From Rhodanobacteraceae bacterium (GTDB taxonomy: Bacteria; Acidobacteriota; Terriglobia; Terriglobales; Acidobacteriaceae), in NCBI GenBank assembly GCA_903970285.1, contig CAJCHN010000011.1, positions 1 through 33,650 of the forward strand: a stretch of 33,650 nt of DNA, in the 5' to 3' direction. Shown piece after piece: positions 15,753-24,207 of the stretch. Numbering within the stretch: the stretch's first letter is position 1; each line of letters begins with the position of its first letter. The position numbers and the translations under genes were made by a program. Below the pieces are notes generated by a model, which saw only the letters and a list, made by a program, of their open reading frames with translations, had not been told where the DNA came from and searched no databases.

Positions 15753-16961
15753 ATGGATGGACCTGCACAAAGCCCTGAACTGTCCGGCCACGCTGCGCTC
15801 TTCGGCAAGACGGTGCCGGAGCTGCGCCTGCTGCTCGAGTCGCTGGGCGAGAGGCCGTTTCGGGCCGTGCAGGTGGCGCAGGCTTTGTACCGGCAGCGGG
15901 TGAACTCGCTGGACGAGATGACCACGCTTCCGCTTGCGGTGCGCGAGCGCCTGGCGGCCGCCGGGTATGCGGTCGGGCTGCCGGAGCTTGCGCAGACGGC
16001 GAAGTCTGTCGACGGCACCGAGCGCTACCTGGTGAGGCTGGCCGATGGCGAAACCGTCGAGACGGTCTGGATGCCCGGCGGCGATGGCGCGGAGAACCCG
16101 GAAGCGGGCGACGAGGGCTACAAGCGGGCGACAATCTGCATCTCCAGCCAGGTCGGCTGCGCGGTGAACTGCCAGTTCTGCCTGACGGCGAAGCTGGGCA
16201 TGCGGCGGAATTTGACCGCTGGAGAGATTGCCGGGCAGGTGGCGGCGGTGCTCAACCGCCACGGCGTGCAAGTGGGGAGCGGCCGCGGCCGCAGCAATCC
16301 GGATCGCATCAACCTGGTTTTCATGGGCATGGGTGAACCGTTTCTGAACTATGACGCCTTCATGGCGGCGGTGCGAATCCTGGCCGGAGAGATGGGGATT
16401 CCAGCCTCGCGGATGACAGTTTCGACCAGTGGGATCGAGCCGGCCATCCGGCGCTTCGCCACCGAGGACGTTCGTCCCAACCTCGCGCTGAGCCTGAACG
16501 GCTCGAACGATCGCGTGCGCGAGGCGGTGATGCCTATCACGCGCAAGTGGAATATCGCGACTCTGCTGGAGGCCATCAAGACGCTGCCGCTTGGCAAGCG
16601 CGACTATATCTTCTTCGAGTACGTGCTGCTGGGCGGGGTCAACGATCAGCCGGAGAACGCGCGGGAGGTGCTGGCCCTGCTGAAAGGCATCCGCGCCAAG
16701 GTCAACCTGATCGTCTGGAACCCGGGTCCGGGCGTGGCCTACCGTCAGCCAGATCCCGAGGATGTGGCCGTCTTCCACCGGATGCTGGTCGAAGGCGGCA
16801 TCCCGACCTTCACCCGGCGCCCCCGCGGCCGCGACATCTATGCCGCTTGCGGGCAGTTGAAGCGGACGGTCGAGGAGCCTTCCCTGGTGGAGATTACCGG
16901 TGCGTCCGCCGGCGCTGCTTCCAACGTGGCTCCTGCGCCGGCGTTTGCGCTTCCTGCGTAA
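15753..16961 (+). CDS. rlmN: Dual-specificity 23S rRNA/tRNA (adenine-C2) methyltransferase RlmN
   Basis: Radical-SAM enzyme that methylates C2 of A2503 in 23S rRNA and A37 in tRNAs, 402 residues. The 4Fe-4S motif CxxxCxxC is at Cys136, Cys140 and Cys143 (GCAVNCQFC). FMGMGEPFLNY (190-200) binds SAM. The mechanistic Cys366 (IYAACGQL) matches E. coli Cys355, which forms the methyl-carrying thiol. GRGRSNPDRINLVF is a mild insertion, and about 25 Ala/Pro-rich residues extend the C-terminus. Two ATGs overlap at 15753 and 15757; only the first is in frame. Confidence 0.97.
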   Translation: MDGPAQSPELSGHAALFGKTVPELRLLLESLGERPFRAVQVAQALYRQRVNSLDEMTTLPLAVRERLAAAGYAVGLPELAQTAKSVDGTERYLVRLADGETVETVWMPGGDGAENPEAGDEGYKRATICISSQVGCAVNCQFCLTAKLGMRRNLTAGEIAGQVAAVLNRHGVQVGSGRGRSNPDRINLVFMGMGEPFLNYDAFMAAVRILAGEMGIPASRMTVSTSGIEPAIRRFATEDVRPNLALSLNGSNDRVREAVMPITRKWNIATLLEAIKTLPLGKRDYIFFEYVLLGGVNDQPENAREVLALLKGIRAKVNLIVWNPGPGVAYRQPDPEDVAVFHRMLVEGGIPTFTRRPRGRDIYAACGQLKRTVEEPSLVEITGASAGAASNVAPAPAFALPA

Positions 16962-16964
16962 GCC

Positions 16965-17741
16965 CTAGAAGTCTCGCGACGCTCCGCCGCCGCCGCTTGC
17001 CCCACCACCAAGGCCGCCAAAGCCCCCACCGCGATCGTCGTCGTCGCGTCCACCGCCGCCACCACCGCCGCCGAGCAGGCTCATCACCAGGTAGATCGCC
17101 CAGCCGAGATTTCCGGTCGAGGCCAGGATGATGATCAGGATGATGAAGCCGATGCCCAGCAGGATCTGTCCCATGCTGGTTCCATGCCGGGGCGCGGGCT
17201 GCTGGGCGTAGTGGTAGTGGTGCACCGGCGCGCTCAGCGTCACACCCTTGTCCGCGGCGATGACAGAGGCAAGTCCTTGAATCCCGGTGTAGAGCCCGTC
17301 ATCGTAGTCGCCGCTCTTGATCAGCGGGTCCGCCTGGTCGAGGATGGCGCCCACCTTGGCATCGTTCAGAACGCCTTCCAGGCCGTAACCGGTCTCGATG
17401 CGGGTTCCTCGCGGATTCAGCACCAGCAGCAGCAGCGCCTCGCGGTCGACCCCTTTCTTCCCCGCCTTCCAGCGTTCTTCCAGCTGGTCGGTGAATTCTT
17501 CCTTGGTCATGCCGTTGTCGAGCGTCCGGACGGTGACGACAAACAGCTGCGCATCGGCCTGGTTCTGCACCTCCCGGCAAAGTTCCTCGATGCGCTCCGC
17601 GCCCGCCGGCGTCAGCACATGGGCAAAGTCGTTCACGTACGAGGTGGGCAGCGGAAGATCGGAGGGCTTCTCCGCGCACAGCCAACTGGCCGGCAAGAAC
17701 AGCAACAGCAGTAGGAAACCGCGTGCAATCTTCTGTTTCAT
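16965..17741 (-). CDS. TPM-domain protein, secreted/membrane-anchored
   Basis: A 258-residue protein with a signal peptide (1-23) and a TPM domain (about 30-150; YVNDFAHVLTPAGAERIEELCREV, then RGTRIETGYGLEG), followed by a hydrophobic segment (about 195-225) and a Gly/Asp-rich C-terminus with an eight-glycine run. TPM (TLP18.3/Psb32/MOLO-1) proteins face the periplasm. A phosphatase activity was reported for the plant relative; the bacterial role is unclear. Its stop lies three bases from the rlmN stop, so the two genes converge with essentially no spacer. Confidence 0.9.
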   Translation of the reverse strand: MKQKIARGFLLLLLFLPASWLCAEKPSDLPLPTSYVNDFAHVLTPAGAERIEELCREVQNQADAQLFVVTVRTLDNGMTKEEFTDQLEERWKAGKKGVDREALLLLVLNPRGTRIETGYGLEGVLNDAKVGAILDQADPLIKSGDYDDGLYTGIQGLASVIAADKGVTLSAPVHHYHYAQQPAPRHGTSMGQILLGIGFIILIIILASTGNLGWAIYLVMSLLGGGGGGGGRDDDDRGGGFGGLGGGASGGGGASRDF

Positions 17742-17764
17742 CCACCTCCGAGTCTACGCTTTCA

Positions 17765-17798
17765 CAAAAAAGGAAGACGCCCTCCGCCGGGCGTCTTC
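17765..17798 (-). terminator. Rho-independent terminator after the DUF4142 gene
   Basis: A perfect 10-bp stem GAAGACGCCC (17773-17782) with GGGCGTCTTC (17789-17798) and a six-base loop; on the minus strand it is followed by a run of six T (A at 17766-17771). It separates the DUF4142 gene from the downstream TPM gene. Confidence 0.9.
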
Positions 17799-17838
17799 TC
17801 TTATCGCTTCGTTGCTGTTCGAGTTACTCGCGAGGTTC

Positions 17839-18372
17839 TTAGCTCGCTGCCGTGACGTTCATCGATGCGCCGATCTTATCGATCATCTTGTGGTGCTGGG
17901 CGATTACCTTTTCACCCTTCATCACCGCCGCCTTCAGGCTGCTGTCCTGCGTCGAAGCTACTTCCTTCTTGAAATCCGCAAGATCCATGTCGTGATCCTT
18001 CATCATGTACGCGACATACTCCTTGTCGAAGTCGGCGCCGGAAAGACCGTTCAGCTTGTCCAGCTCCGCCTGATCCTCAGGCTTCAGCTCACTTGGAGGA
18101 GGCACGCCGTCCTTGTCCGCGAACGGTTTCAGATCGTTGTTCAACATGGTGTGATCCGTCACCATCTTCTCGCCGAACGCCTTCACCTTCGGACTGCTGG
18201 CCTTCTGCGACGCCAACTGGCCAAGCTGAATCTCCGCCATGCCGCCTTGCGACGCATCCTTCAGAAACATCTGGTCCTGCGACATCGTCGCGGATGCATC
18301 CTGGGCCGAGAGCGCGAGCGGAACAAACAGACAACATGCACTTGCTAAAACCACCATGCGGTTCGATTTCAT
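17839..18372 (-). CDS. DUF4142 domain protein, exported
   Basis: A 177-residue helical protein with a signal peptide (about 1-23, ending ALSAQ) and a DUF4142 domain: MFLKDASQGGMAEIQLGQLA, KVKAFGEKMVTDHT, and the late His-rich HHKMIDKI. The family is ferritin-like in predicted fold and periplasmic or outer-membrane associated; its function is not known. The start is the ATG at 18372 with GAGGAG seven bases upstream; the ATG five codons earlier contains that ribosome binding site and is unlikely. It diverges from the oligopeptidase gene across a 149-base region. Confidence 0.9.
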   Translation of the reverse strand: MKSNRMVVLASACCLFVPLALSAQDASATMSQDQMFLKDASQGGMAEIQLGQLASQKASSPKVKAFGEKMVTDHTMLNNDLKPFADKDGVPPPSELKPEDQAELDKLNGLSGADFDKEYVAYMMKDHDMDLADFKKEVASTQDSSLKAAVMKGEKVIAQHHKMIDKIGASMNVTAAS

Positions 18373-18521
18373 CGGGAGACTCCTCATTGCTTGTTGTGGT
18401 TACAAATTCATCCGGTCTTTGCGAGCTACATGGCTCGCCGTACAGCAGTTGGGTGTCTTTCGCACGCCGCAGGTTGCCCACCGGGACGCGCTATCCTGAA
18501 GGTTGGAGCCCATCGATTTTC

Positions 18522-20630
18522 ATGTCCGAAAACACCCCCAGCGCACGCGTCAGGCAACCTTTTCTTATCCCTCCCGCCGCCCGCCGTGAACCCCGCGAAA
18601 CTCATCTTCACGGCTACACCCTGCACGATGATTACGCATGGCTCACCTTCAAGGGCGCGGCCGAGGTCACTGAATATCTGGAGCGCGAGAACGAGTACAC
18701 CGCCATCGCCATGCAGGGCACTCAAGCCCTGCAGGAGACGCTCTACCGGGAGATGCTCTCGCACATCCAGGAGACGGACGAGTCGGTCCCGTATCCCGAC
18801 CACGGATACCTGTACTTCACGCGAACGATGGAAGGTCTGCAATACCCGATCCACTGCCGGAGAGAGGTTCACAGCGGCGCTGCGGAAGAGATCCTGCTGG
18901 ATGTCAACCAGCTCGCCGAGGGCCAACCCTACATGGCGGTCGGCGCAATGGCGGTAAGCCCCAACGGCCTCATCCTCGCCTACTCGACGGATAACACCGG
19001 CTTCCGGCAATACACTTTGCGCTTCCGCAATCTACGCACCGGCATCGACCTGCCTGACACCGAGGAACGGGTCGGCTCGTTCGCCTGGGCCAGCGACTCC
19101 GCGACCATCTTCTATACCACCGAGGATGAACAGACGAAGCGCCACAACAAGCTCTTCCGCCATACGCTGGGCGAATCTTCCATCCTCCATCCAGACGGCG
19201 GCCACCTGCTGCTCGAAGAGCAGGACGAGCGCTTCAACCTGGGCGTGGGACGCACCCGCGACCGCAGATATATCCTCGTTGAATCCGGCTCGCACACCAC
19301 CAACGAGGTCCGCTATCTGCCCGCGGAACGCCCGTCCGCCGAACTTACCCTGATCGCTCCACGGCTCGATGACCAGGAATACTACCCCGATCACCGGGAC
19401 GGCCTCTTCTACATCCGGACGAATGACACCACGCGAAACTTTCGCCTGGTCACTGCCCCGGTCGCTGCCCCGGGGCGCGAACACTGGCGCGAGTTCTACC
19501 TCGGCGCCGAGGACGTGCCGCTCGAAGACTTCGACCTCTTCCACTCCTTCCTCGTCCTCTCTGAGCGGAAGGCCGGTCTGCCCACGCTGGCGGTGCATCC
19601 GCTCTTGGCCCGGGGCGAACTGGGCGTGCCCATCGACATCAGCTTTCCCGAACCCGCCTACACCGCAGCCGCACACACCAACCGCGAGTTCGACAGCACC
19701 AGGTTCCGCTACAGCTATACCTCGCTGGTCTCACCGTCGTCGGTGTACGAGTTCGATACGCTCACCGGCGCGTCCACCTTGCTCAAGCAGCAGACCGTAC
19801 CCGGCGGCTTCGACTCCGCCAACTACGCTTCGGAACGGCTGTGGGTAGAAGCCAAGGACGGCGTGAAGATCCCGGTCTCGCTGGTCTACCGCCGCGACCG
19901 ATTTGAAAAGAACGGCAGCAATCCGCTCTACATCTCCGGCTATGGCTCTTACGGCTTCGCCTTTCCGGTCAACTTCTCGCCCACGCGTCTGCCGCTGCTC
20001 GACCGCGGCGTGGTCATGGCGTATGCGCATATCCGCGGCGGAGGCGAACTGGGCGACGCCTGGCACGACGCCGGCAAGATGCAGGTGAAGAGCAATACCT
20101 TCACCGACTTCATCGCGGTCACGGAAGCGCTCATCCAGCAAGGCTTTGGCGACCCTGCGCGTGTCGCCATCGAAGGCGGCAGCGCGGGCGGTCTGCTCAT
20201 GGGCGCGGTCGTCAACCTGCGTCCCGACCTCTACCGCGTGGTGCTTTCACATGTCCCGTTCGTCGACGTGATGAACACCATGCTGGACCCCTCGCTGCCG
20301 CTGACAGTGGCCGAATACGAGGAATGGGGCAATCCCAACGAGGCGGACGCGTTCGCCACCATGTTGGCTTACTCGCCGTACGACAACCTTCGCGCCGGCG
20401 ACTACCCCGCGATGCTGGTGCGTACCAGCCTCAACGACTCGCAGGTGATGTACTGGGAGCCGGCAAAGTATGTCGCCAAGCTGCGCACGTTGAAGCGCAA
20501 CCCCTCTCCGCTGCTGCTCCACACCAACATGGACGCAGGCCACGGCGGCGCCTCCGGCCGCTACGACTATCTGAAGGAGATCGCCTTCGACTACGCGTTC
20601 CTCCTGATGGAGATAGGGATCGAAGAGTAG
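18522..20630 (+). CDS. ptrB: Oligopeptidase B (S9A prolyl oligopeptidase family)
   Basis: A serine peptidase cleaving short peptides after basic residues, 702 residues. A seven-bladed beta-propeller fills about 75-420 and the alpha/beta-hydrolase domain the rest. The catalytic triad is Ser554 (EGGSAGG), Asp639 (TSLNDSQV) and His674 (DAGHGG). VMAYAHIRGGGELGDAWHDAGK, HVPFVDVMNTMLD and EEWGNP are diagnostic of the oligopeptidase B branch rather than prolyl endopeptidase. No signal peptide, so cytoplasmic. The frame is open upstream to 18093, but that part is antisense to DUF4142; the family N-terminus starts shortly after the ATG at 18522. The ribosome binding site is weak (GGAG 13 bases upstream). 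Confidence 0.96.
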   Translation: MSENTPSARVRQPFLIPPAARREPRETHLHGYTLHDDYAWLTFKGAAEVTEYLERENEYTAIAMQGTQALQETLYREMLSHIQETDESVPYPDHGYLYFTRTMEGLQYPIHCRREVHSGAAEEILLDVNQLAEGQPYMAVGAMAVSPNGLILAYSTDNTGFRQYTLRFRNLRTGIDLPDTEERVGSFAWASDSATIFYTTEDEQTKRHNKLFRHTLGESSILHPDGGHLLLEEQDERFNLGVGRTRDRRYILVESGSHTTNEVRYLPAERPSAELTLIAPRLDDQEYYPDHRDGLFYIRTNDTTRNFRLVTAPVAAPGREHWREFYLGAEDVPLEDFDLFHSFLVLSERKAGLPTLAVHPLLARGELGVPIDISFPEPAYTAAAHTNREFDSTRFRYSYTSLVSPSSVYEFDTLTGASTLLKQQTVPGGFDSANYASERLWVEAKDGVKIPVSLVYRRDRFEKNGSNPLYISGYGSYGFAFPVNFSPTRLPLLDRGVVMAYAHIRGGGELGDAWHDAGKMQVKSNTFTDFIAVTEALIQQGFGDPARVAIEGGSAGGLLMGAVVNLRPDLYRVVLSHVPFVDVMNTMLDPSLPLTVAEYEEWGNPNEADAFATMLAYSPYDNLRAGDYPAMLVRTSLNDSQVMYWEPAKYVAKLRTLKRNPSPLLLHTNMDAGHGGASGRYDYLKEIAFDYAFLLMEIGIEE

Positions 20631-20800
20631 ACCAGCAAACCTGGAGCAAATCCGCTGTGGCTGTGGAGTAGGAAAAACTCAACGAGTGCCGTCTTGCTTG
20701 GGAAAGCGGCGTCGCCTGCGAAGCCGCCCCGCCACCCATAGGGTGATCTGCCTCAGCCTTCTGAGCAGCCGGCGGACTGGCGACGACTCTAAACCCGCCC
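20631..20800. other. Convergent intergenic region with inverted repeats
   Basis: Between ptrB (+) and the ABC exporter (-). GCGGC/GCCGC (20706/20723), CACCC-ATA-GGGTG (around 20732) and CTCAG-CCTT-CTGAG (around 20752) are seen, and GTCGCC (20711) can pair with GGCGAC (20779). No T-run follows any of them. It may stop transcription from both sides; no gene is seen. Confidence 0.35.
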
Positions 20801-22705
20801 TTACTTGGCCGCCGCCTCTTCCAGCACGTCCCCCTCACCGGGGGCGAGAAACAGATTCGCCTCCAGTCCATGCTGCCGGGTGTAGAGGTCGAAGTAACGG
20901 CCGCCCAGCTTGTACAGCTCGTCGTGCGTGCCGCGCTCGACGATGTTGCCCTGCTCCACCACCAGGATCTGATCCGCGCGCCGGATCGTCGAAAGCCGGT
21001 GTGCGATGACAAACGTCGTCCGGCCCTTCATCAGGTGGTTCAGGCCGCCCTGGATCATCGCCTCCGACTCCGAGTCGAGCGAGCTTGTCGCCTCGTCCAG
21101 GATCAGGATGCGGGGGTCGGCCAGGATGGCTCGCGCGATGGAAAGCCGCTGCCGCTGACCGCCCGAAAGCTTCACCCCGCGCTCGCCCACGATGGTGTCG
21201 TAGCCCTCCGGAAAGCGCTCGGCAAACTCGTCCACGCGGGCGATCCGGCAGGCCTCCAGCAACTGTTCCTCGGTCGCCGCCGGCCGGGAGAAGCGCACGT
21301 TCTCGCGGATGGTGCCATCGAATAAGAACGTCTCCTGCAGCACGACGCCAAGCTGTTGCCGATAGCTGGCCAGCCGCACCGTAGCCAGGTCCGTGTCATC
21401 CACGAAGATGGTTCCGCCCGTGGCCGTGTGGAAGCCGCAGATGAGCGAGATGATGGTCGACTTGCCCGACCCGCTCGACCCCACCAGCGCGGTCACCGTG
21501 CCCGGATGCGACTCGAAGCTCACCCCGTGCAGCACCGGCTTGCCGGCTTCGTATTCGAATACCACGTCGTCGAACTTTACATCGCCCTGCAGCATCGGCA
21601 GCGCTACCCTGCGCCTGGGGTCGCTGTCTTCCTCACGCTCACCCAGAATTTCGCTGGTGCGGTCGAGTCCCGCCAGCGCCTCGGTCAACTGCGTGCCGAT
21701 CGAGACCAGTTGCGCGATCGGCGCCACCATGAACGCCAGAAACGCGACATAGGTCACGTAGCCGCCGGTCGTCAGCTTGTGCGCCACCACCTGGTGCGCG
21801 CCCAGGTACATGATGAGCGCGCCGACGATCCCGAGGACGCTGGTCGAAGCCAGCGACATCAGCGACTGCGCCGTCAGCGAGGAGATGACGTTGGCCAGCA
21901 ATCGCCGCGCCCCGCCCGCGAAAACCTCGGCTTCGCTGTCTTCGGCGTGGTAGCCCTTCACCACGCGCACCCCGCCCAGCGACTCGGTCAGCCGCCCCGT
22001 CACCTCCGCATTGATCTTCGAGCGTTCGCGGAAGATGGGCCGGATGGTCTTGAACGCCTTCTGCAGGATCAGCGCGAAGAGCACCAGGATGGCAAACGTC
22101 AGCATGGTCATCTGCACGCTCAGCCGCAGCAGGTAGCAGAAGGCGAAGACCGCCGTCATCAGTCCACCGAAGAAGTCCAGCACCCCGGTGCCGATCAGGT
22201 TGCGCACGCCTTCGACGTCGGTCATGATGCGCGCGACCAGCGTGCCCGTGCGGTTTTCGTCGTAGAACGCCACCGGCAGTTTGCCGATGTGAGCCTGCAC
22301 CTGCATCCGCAGATCGGTGATCAGACGCTGCCCTTCCTTCGAGAGCAACTGCGTCAGCGTGTAAGACGTGATGCCCTGCAGGATGGTCGCTGCCACCACC
22401 ACGCCGACAATACGCGGCAGCAGGCCGATCTGGCCCTTGGTCATGACGTTGTCGATCAGGTAGCGCATGGAACCGGGAAGCACCAGGCCGCTGGCGCGAT
22501 TCACGATCATCAGCAGAAAGCTCACGCTCAGCAGCGTGCGGCGCGGCTTTACCAGCTTCCACACCTCGGGCAGCACCTTCTTCAACTTCGGCTTGGGCCG
22601 CGCGGCGGTCAGCGCCGCTGTCGTGGCCTTGCCGGTGCCGCGCGCCGGACGGTCCGCCGACGGCATCTGCCTGCCAAAACTCGAAGATCCAATCGAACCC
22701 GCCAT
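20801..22705 (-). CDS. ABC exporter, fused permease-ATPase (MsbA/lipid A or multidrug type)
   Basis: Half-transporter of 634 residues that should dimerise in the inner membrane. After a basic, low-complexity N-terminus (1-50), six membrane helices fill about 55-340, and the ATPase follows with Walker A GSSGSGKST (409-417), LSGGQ (513-517), Walker B ILILDE (533-538), D-loop SSLD and His569. The transmembrane part contains FYDENRTGTLVARIMTD and the coupling stretch GRLTESLGGVRVVKGY. This is the MsbA-like exporter family; lipid versus drug substrate cannot be decided. The ATG at 22705 has GAGG six bases upstream; an in-frame TTG at 22726 lies inside the tandem repeat and is less likely. It is third in a minus-strand series with the Sco and small membrane protein genes. 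Confidence 0.93.
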   Translation of the reverse strand: MAGSIGSSSFGRQMPSADRPARGTGKATTAALTAARPKPKLKKVLPEVWKLVKPRRTLLSVSFLLMIVNRASGLVLPGSMRYLIDNVMTKGQIGLLPRIVGVVVAATILQGITSYTLTQLLSKEGQRLITDLRMQVQAHIGKLPVAFYDENRTGTLVARIMTDVEGVRNLIGTGVLDFFGGLMTAVFAFCYLLRLSVQMTMLTFAILVLFALILQKAFKTIRPIFRERSKINAEVTGRLTESLGGVRVVKGYHAEDSEAEVFAGGARRLLANVISSLTAQSLMSLASTSVLGIVGALIMYLGAHQVVAHKLTTGGYVTYVAFLAFMVAPIAQLVSIGTQLTEALAGLDRTSEILGEREEDSDPRRRVALPMLQGDVKFDDVVFEYEAGKPVLHGVSFESHPGTVTALVGSSGSGKSTIISLICGFHTATGGTIFVDDTDLATVRLASYRQQLGVVLQETFLFDGTIRENVRFSRPAATEEQLLEACRIARVDEFAERFPEGYDTIVGERGVKLSGGQRQRLSIARAILADPRILILDEATSSLDSESEAMIQGGLNHLMKGRTTFVIAHRLSTIRRADQILVVEQGNIVERGTHDELYKLGGRYFDLYTRQHGLEANLFLAPGEGDVLEEAAAK

Positions 22706-22724
22706 ACGCTTCCTCGCTTCAGCC

Positions 22725-22804
22725 AAGCTGTTCCAGCCCTAAGCTGCTCTGGCCCTAAGCTGTCCAGGCCCTAAGCTGCTCCAGCCCTAAGCTGCTCTGG
22801 CTCT
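22725..22804. repeat. Five 16-bp tandem repeats
   Basis: Five head-to-tail units of the form AAGCTGCTCYRGCCCT fill exactly 80 bases, with small changes between units. They start 19 bases before the ABC exporter ATG and run into the last codons and stop of the upstream membrane-protein gene. On the transcribed strand each unit carries a TAG (CTTAG). Confidence 0.9.
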
Positions 22805-23164
22805 GCGAGCCGCGACAAACGACCGCACGCACAGCAGCACAAACACCAGGCAGATGGTTCCCATCAGAGCCTGCACCCGGGCCGCATCCGGCCGCGCAAC
22901 CTCATGCCCGGCCGCCATCTGCACCATGCCGATCAGCCCCGGAATGGTTCCCAGGAAGCCGAGCAGCCCGACCGTCACCGCGATATGCATGAACAGCATC
23001 CGCTTCCTGGTCTCCTCCGTATTCGCCAGCGCGCCAAAGATCACAAGCAGCAACCCAAACCCTCCTGGGATGAGCGTATGCAGATGATGCAGCACCGCAA
23101 ACGCTCCCGCCGAAAGCACAATCAACAGCCCGCCGAACACCATCGTCAACTTCGCCACGCTCAT
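22787..23164 (-). CDS. Small four-helix membrane protein, unknown
   Basis: A 125-residue protein with four likely transmembrane segments (about 6-25, 31-48, 57-80, 97-114), a polar turn NTEETRKR in the middle and a basic end RRARAA. I do not recognise a named family. A strong GAAGGAGA lies directly before the ATG, with very short spacing. It starts 38 bases after the Sco gene, and its stop codon is supplied by the 16-bp tandem repeat that leads to the ABC exporter. The hydrophobic pattern, ribosome binding site and position support a real gene. Confidence 0.75.
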   Translation of the reverse strand: MSVAKLTMVFGGLLIVLSAGAFAVLHHLHTLIPGGFGLLLVIFGALANTEETRKRMLFMHIAVTVGLLGFLGTIPGLIGMVQMAAGHEVARPDAARVQALMGTICLVFVLLCVRSFVAARRARAA

Positions 23165-23202
23165 TCTCCTTCAACACTCAGCCGGTAAATGACAACCATA
23201 TC

Positions 23203-24201
23203 TCAACCCGCAGCCGCTTCGACCGCCTGCAACACCTCCGCCGGCTTCCAGTCGTTGGTTGGATACCAGGCGATCACCTTTCCGTCCCGGCCCACGATCA
23301 GCGTCGAAAGCGAGTGCTGGATGCTGGACGGGTCGCTCGAATCTCCGGTCACGCCCACATCGAACCACTGCTCTACCTTGGAGAGTTCCGCAACCGGCGG
23401 TGCCGCGAAGTCCCAGTGCCGGAAATCTTCCTCCGTGAATCTGCCCGTGTGCGCGCCGCCGTAGCTGCGCAGCACCGCCGGCGTGTCGTACTTCGGGTCG
23501 AAGCTGACGCTCAGCAGGTGGGTCTTCGCATAAGCAGCCTTATCCTTCGCCAGCGCCTGGTCGATCTGCGAGAAGTTCTCGCTCATGCGCGGACAGAAAT
23601 CCGCCAGCGGACAACGCGTGTAGATAAACGTCAGCAGCACCACCTTGCCGCGAAATTGATCGAGGTGAATGATCTTCCCGCTCTGGTTCAACAGCGCGAA
23701 ATCGGGCACCACGTCCCCCACCTGCGGCACGTGATATTGCACCGTTGGCCTGGTATCCGGACGTGCCTGCCCCACCACCACAATCTGGTCCAGCTTTGCG
23801 CTCAGCGGCCCATCCGAACTCGGATTCACCACCACTTGCGCCGTAATCATGTCGCCGGGATGCAGTTCGCTGATGACGTTCGGCTGCGCCAGCGGGTACG
23901 GCATGGTCATCGCGTCCATGAAGCCCGGAATGGCCCCATGCTGCACCGTCACCTTCCCCGTGGAGACGTCGGTCGACACAATCTTTCCGCGCAGATGATA
24001 CGTCTTCTGCTGCGGTATGGCCGCGCCCGCAAGTGTTGTTCCGGAATGGCAACCGGACACACTGCAGCCGCTTGCCAGCAGGGCACACGCAGCAAAAAAC
24101 CGCACCCGGAAGGCTACCCCCGCGGACCGCGCGACGCCTGCAGAGCCAGCGCCTCCGCTCGACTCTGGCCGCACGCGCTTCCATCCACTCCTGCCGTTCA
24201 T
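23203..24201 (-). CDS. CusF-Sco fusion lipoprotein (copper handling)
   Basis: Periplasmic lipoprotein, 332 residues, with two copper-related modules. A lipobox LASGC gives Cys46. Residues about 67-145 resemble CusF-type metallochaperones (His88, Met95, Met98 and Met100 in HGAIPGFMDAMTMPY). Residues about 158-330 are an SCO1/SenC thioredoxin-like domain with Cys197 and Cys203 (TRCPLADFC) and His296 as likely copper ligands. Classical Sco proteins have CxxxC; here the spacing is CX5C. Role by family: copper delivery to cytochrome oxidase CuA or thiol redox. The n-region before the signal core is long. The ATG at 24201 has GGGAGG directly against it, so a GTG nine codons later is a fair alternative. 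Confidence 0.88.
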   Translation of the reverse strand: MNGRSGWKRVRPESSGGAGSAGVARSAGVAFRVRFFAACALLASGCSVSGCHSGTTLAGAAIPQQKTYHLRGKIVSTDVSTGKVTVQHGAIPGFMDAMTMPYPLAQPNVISELHPGDMITAQVVVNPSSDGPLSAKLDQIVVVGQARPDTRPTVQYHVPQVGDVVPDFALLNQSGKIIHLDQFRGKVVLLTFIYTRCPLADFCPRMSENFSQIDQALAKDKAAYAKTHLLSVSFDPKYDTPAVLRSYGGAHTGRFTEEDFRHWDFAAPPVAELSKVEQWFDVGVTGDSSDPSSIQHSLSTLIVGRDGKVIAWYPTNDWKPAEVLQAVEAAAG

Positions 24202-24207
24202 CCTCCC

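Noticed and set aside
16965..17065. Poly-glycine tract as a frameshift or repeat artefact
   Set aside because: Gly-rich C-terminal tails are common in TPM-domain proteins, and the frame continues cleanly to the stop.
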